Source: Sphingomonadales bacterium (lineage in GTDB: Bacteria; Pseudomonadota; Alphaproteobacteria; Sphingomonadales; Sphingomonadaceae). From it: 64,000 nucleotides of DNA. The notes under the pieces are model-generated. The model ran no database searches. It was not told where the DNA came from and saw nothing but the letters and a program-made list of their open reading frames with translations. Numbering within the stretch: position 1 is the stretch's first letter; each line of letters opens with the position of its first letter. Below are positions 61,451 to 64,000 of this stretch, in pieces. The translations under genes and the position numbers were made by a program. The stretch is taken from contig CANIRZ010000003.1 in NCBI GenBank assembly GCA_947470185.1, positions 94,153-158,152 of the forward strand, in the 5' to 3' direction.

Positions 61451-61921
61451 ATGGCCTTCGGGAAACCTGATCTGGGCAGCATCATGCCAAAGGGCGCGGC
61501 CTTTGACCCTGCTTTGGTCAACAAAATAATGGGCAAATTTGGTCATAGCGGGTTTCTTGACATGGAATATGTCGGTCATGGCGATGATTGGGTTGAGCTT
61601 TCCGTCGACTGGCGAGAGGACCTTGTGGCCGACCCCGAAACCGGCATACTGGCCTCTGCCGTCATCATAAGCCTGATAGATAATGCGACCAGCATGTCGA
61701 TCTGGACTAAACTTGGCGAATTCAGACCGCAGGTCACGATGGACCTGCGGATTGACTATCTGCGGCCTTCCCCATCAGGCGAACGCGTCTATGGCCGTGG
61801 CATTTGCTACCATTTGACCAACAGCATCGGTTTTGTGCGCGGCTTTGCCCATAATGGTAATCCAGACGAGCCATTGGCGCATGCCAGCGGCACATTCATC
61901 CGCATCGGAGACCGGGTATAA
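61451..61921 (+). CDS. PaaI-family thioesterase
   Basis: A 156-residue hot-dog-fold protein of the PaaI/YdiI thioesterase family. 'ASAVIISLIDNATSMSIW' is the typical active-site helix region and 'TMDLRIDYLRPSPSG' the central strand. It would hydrolyse an acyl-CoA. The ATG follows the amidase stop with no gap, and its own stop overlaps the next start by one base (TAATG). The general-acid Asp is in 'SLIDNATS'. Confidence 0.85.
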   Translation: MAFGKPDLGSIMPKGAAFDPALVNKIMGKFGHSGFLDMEYVGHGDDWVELSVDWREDLVADPETGILASAVIISLIDNATSMSIWTKLGEFRPQVTMDLRIDYLRPSPSGERVYGRGICYHLTNSIGFVRGFAHNGNPDEPLAHASGTFIRIGDRV

Positions 61922-62331
61922 TGACCCAATTGCCATTGCCCCTTCCGCCTTATGCGCGCGCGCTGGACATGGCGATCGTCGACGAACTGGACGGCGCGCC
62001 AGTCATCGGCATGCCCTTTACTGACCGCGTTCAGGGGCGTCCCAACTTCCTGCATGGAGGGGCCATTTCCGGCCTGCTCGAGATTGCGGCCATCGCCGCT
62101 ATTCACCAAGCGCTGCGGGCAAAAGGCAGCGATGCCGCCATCAAGCAAGTTAATGTAACCGTGGATTTCATGCGCGGTGGCATGAGCCAGATGACTTTTG
62201 CTGTTGGCGAAGTGACGCGCCTGGGCCGCACGATGGCCAATGTTGAGGCGCGGGCATGGCAGGAAGACCGCGATAAGCCCATCGCCATGGGCTATATGCA
62301 TTATCTCATTAAGGCAAAACGTCCGGTTTAA
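61921..62331 (+). CDS. PaaI-family thioesterase, second copy
   Basis: A 136-residue hot-dog-fold thioesterase. 'NFLHGGAISGLLEIAAIAAI' and 'VNVTVDFMRGGMSQMTFA' match the PaaI pattern, including 'HGGA'. Different in sequence from its neighbour, so not a recent duplicate; the pair could form a hetero-oligomer or act on different chains. Last gene of the argH-to-thioesterase plus-strand series. Confidence 0.85.
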   Translation: MTQLPLPLPPYARALDMAIVDELDGAPVIGMPFTDRVQGRPNFLHGGAISGLLEIAAIAAIHQALRAKGSDAAIKQVNVTVDFMRGGMSQMTFAVGEVTRLGRTMANVEARAWQEDRDKPIAMGYMHYLIKAKRPV

Positions 62332-62337
62332 GCGGGC

Positions 62338-62850
62338 TTAAGCCTCGCCATGCGTCTCGATAAGTGCGCTGGCGATGGCTTCTTCGGGGGTTTTGTCACC
62401 CCAGATAATGAATTGGAACACGGGATAAAAGCGCTCGCATTCGTCGATGGCGACGTCAATGATGGTCTGTGCCTGATCGACACCCAGCAATCCGTTCGAC
62501 GCCATCAGGCTGCCGTGGCGGAACAATAATATGCCATTGGCGGACCACATGTCGAAATGGCCAAGCCACAATTGTTCGTTGATGAGGCCTAAGGCGGTGT
62601 AGACGCTCGCGCGCTTATCGCTTGGCACTGTGATGTCGGGCAATATGATGAGTTGAAGCGCATTGTCCTCCTCACGCCAGATTGCACGCATCTGATAGCT
62701 GGCCCAGCTGCCCTTATATTCAGCGGTTATTTCGTCTTCGCCATCAAGTTCAAACGACCATCCGCGGGCTTCGAACAAAGCCGCGAGCATATCTACGGGC
62801 GCGGATTCGTCGCGCTCGAATTGCTCATATTGTTCGTCGGTATCGTGCAT
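62338..62850 (-). CDS. YbjN-domain protein
   Basis: A 170-residue YbjN-family protein, which has the fold of type III secretion chaperones. 'ARGWSFELDGEDEI' and 'LLFRHGSLMASNGLLG' are typical. The first 17 residues are acidic. Function is unclear in the family; motility and stress effects are reported. Convergent with the thioesterase gene (6 bases apart). Confidence 0.82.
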   Translation of the reverse strand: MHDTDEQYEQFERDESAPVDMLAALFEARGWSFELDGEDEITAEYKGSWASYQMRAIWREEDNALQLIILPDITVPSDKRASVYTALGLINEQLWLGHFDMWSANGILLFRHGSLMASNGLLGVDQAQTIIDVAIDECERFYPVFQFIIWGDKTPEEAIASALIETHGEA

Positions 62851-62969
62851 GTTGATTGCGCCTGTCGAGTTGCGTCGGGTCTGCCCCTTGACTGACTCGC
62901 ACGCAAGGGGCTTGCGTCAACGCGCAACACAAGGCTGTGGGCCCGCTGTGGAAAAGTTTAATTTGGACG

Positions 62970-63275
62970 TTACGCAGACTTGGTCGTGGGCTTCGCCTTG
63001 GCAGGTGCTGCGCTACCTTTTGCCTGCAAGGCAGCTTCCAAGGCAGCAACGCGCTTACCAAGCGCATCTGCTTCGGCGCGTGCATTTGCCGCGAGGGTTT
63101 TGACGGCATCAAATTCTTCGCGTGACACAAGATCAAGACCGCCAGCCCACTCGCGCGCGCGTTCGCGCATGCTCGCCTCGGCCTCACGGCCCATCCCGGC
63201 AACGGTTCCGGCAACACCGTTCAATACTTTGGCCAAATCGTCAAAAATGCGCTTTTCGCTTTGCATGTCATTCAC
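62970..63275 (-). CDS. ubiK: Ubiquinone biosynthesis accessory factor UbiK
   Basis: A 101-residue UbiK/BMFP (membrane fusogenic, DUF526) protein. Residues 1-40 hold an amphipathic segment ('FDDLAKVLNGVAGTV'); 'VSREEFDAVKTLAANARAEADAL' (about 50-72) is the coiled coil with the DVVxREEFD-like signature; then a Lys/Ala/Pro tail. It assists the ubiquinone-ring complex. The signature 'LVSREEFD' secures the call. Confidence 0.9.
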   Translation of the reverse strand: MNDMQSEKRIFDDLAKVLNGVAGTVAGMGREAEASMRERAREWAGGLDLVSREEFDAVKTLAANARAEADALGKRVAALEAALQAKGSAAPAKAKPTTKSA

Positions 63276-63293
63276 TCCATTGCGGTCGGGGGG

Positions 63294-63854
63294 TTAACCG
63301 CCATTACCTATTTGGGAAGTCACCGCCGGAACGTAAAGGCTTTCCGCATCGGGATTTAAATTATCAATCTGAAAATTCAGGATTGCGGCGAAGCTTATCC
63401 AAACCAAATAGGGCACCATCAACCATGCCGCAGCCTTGCGAACCCGTGCAAATGCTACCGTGGTGGCGATTGCCATGACCAGCATGACCAAGATGATATA
63501 AAAAGCAGCGGTGACTTTGTGGTAATGGAAAAAAACGGGCGACCATGTAAGATTTATCAGGAATTGCGTCACAAACAGAGCAATTGACGGCGTCTGGTAG
63601 CGCGATCCACGCGCGTGGAGCACCATCGCCAATGCAAGCCCCATCAGGAAAAATAGCGTTGGCCAAACCACGCCAAATACCCAGCCCGGGGGCTGTGCGG
63701 CTGGCTGAATTAAGGTTTGATACCAAGCATTTTGCGTCGTTGAGCCTGCAACCAACCCGGAAAGCGAGCCAAGAAGCATAATGACAGGGATCACGAACAA
63801 TGCCCAACGCACTAACGATGTGCGTGGCTGCGAACTGGATACGAGTCGGCTCAT
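63294..63854 (-). CDS. tspO: TspO/MBR family membrane protein
   Basis: A 186-residue TspO (translocator protein) with five hydrophobic helices. 'PPGWVFGVVWPTLFFLMG' is the conserved 'P.W.F..VW...Y' motif region, and 'NLTWSPVFFHYH' (W.P.FF) follows. 'PYLVWISFAAILNFQIDNLN' ends it. It binds porphyrins and similar ligands in the outer membrane of alphaproteobacteria and modulates tetrapyrrole levels. Followed by UbiK gene 18 bases away. Confidence 0.92.
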   Translation of the reverse strand: MSRLVSSSQPRTSLVRWALFVIPVIMLLGSLSGLVAGSTTQNAWYQTLIQPAAQPPGWVFGVVWPTLFFLMGLALAMVLHARGSRYQTPSIALFVTQFLINLTWSPVFFHYHKVTAAFYIILVMLVMAIATTVAFARVRKAAAWLMVPYLVWISFAAILNFQIDNLNPDAESLYVPAVTSQIGNGG

Positions 63855-63935
63855 GACGTCACCCCGATCTTGGTTAGCGCGATTCGGAGGAAACGCGTTC
63901 AGCTATAACATAAGCAGCGGCGGTATATAGAACAA

Positions 63936-63963
63936 GGCCGCCTATCCAGTTGGATAGACGGCC
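63936..63963. terminator. Strong hairpin near the right edge
   Basis: GGCCG-C-CTATCC, loop AGTT, GGATAG-A-CGGCC; one internal mismatch. A partial T-run (CGTTTATA) follows on the plus strand. It could end a gene beyond the window read leftwards, or a short RNA; no open frame is evident in 63855-64000. Confidence 0.4.
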
Positions 63964-64000
63964 CGTTTATATGATTACCGGCGCAATCTGCGCCGATAAA

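Overview
The window is alphaproteobacterial chromosome, most likely from a sphingomonad (Sphingomonadales). This is inferred from the style of the core genes (argH, a small lipoprotein, lysA, a siroheme-type dehydrogenase and proC in a row; UbiK; TspO; many TonB-dependent receptors with an 'IVVTAQ' TonB box) and from the moderately GC-rich coding sequence. No 16S or other marker is present, so the genus is not fixed.

Layout. 1-4690 is core chromosome: a PAP2 phosphatase (cut by the window edge), a small exported protein, an S1/P1 nuclease, an SPFH operon, a winged-helix protein, and an intact tRNA-Val(UAC). The last 61 bp of that tRNA region (4631-4691) are repeated exactly at 54549-54609, next to a tyrosine integrase. 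Everything between is therefore a roughly 50 kb integrated island. 54.6-64 kb is core chromosome again: a TlpA-like thioredoxin, argH, lysA, proC, an amidase, thioesterases, YbjN, UbiK and TspO.

The island has four modules. (A) 4.8-20.6 kb is an aromatic-type catabolic cluster: two flavin monooxygenases, a VOC extradiol-type dioxygenase, a PhyH oxygenase, a metallo-hydrolase, a fumarylacetoacetase-type hydrolase, a 3-oxoacid CoA-transferase and a thiolase, with a LysR regulator, a TonB receptor and an aromatic-acid MFS importer. It looks decayed at both edges. The thiolase is truncated and fused in frame to a helicase-like DUF2075 tail, the BKACE enzyme is truncated and fused in frame to a TPR protein, and the CoA-transferase A subunit has an in-frame TAA. 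(B) 21.97-43.4 kb is a second, apparently intact catabolic cluster of about 20 genes: acyl-CoA ligase, enoyl-CoA hydratases, MaoC, thiolase, SDRs, a PhyH oxygenase paired with a PhnZ-like HD oxygenase, a cupin dioxygenase, flavoproteins, a TonB receptor and an MFS. Every transcription unit in it carries one conserved 18-bp palindrome close to ACTGAACAWWTGTTYAGT, and a TetR regulator sits in the middle. I regard this as the most interesting, possibly undescribed system. (C) 43.9-49 kb is a copper-resistance operon copABCD with a divergent CsoR regulator and a clear operator. (D) 49.2-54.6 kb is the element backbone: primase/helicase (DUF3987), AlpA-like excisionase, iteron-like repeats and integrase. 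A GGYGSG-type mobile-element protein and an inverted copy of the backbone's 46-bp palindrome lie at 20.8-21.65 kb. An IS3-type remnant separates B from C.

How the genes fit together: outer-membrane receptors and MFS carriers import substrates. Oxygenases, dehydrogenases and hydrolases open or trim them. CoA ligase or CoA-transferase, hydratases, dehydrogenase and thiolase finish by beta-oxidation-like steps. The substrates of A and B cannot be read from sequence alone.
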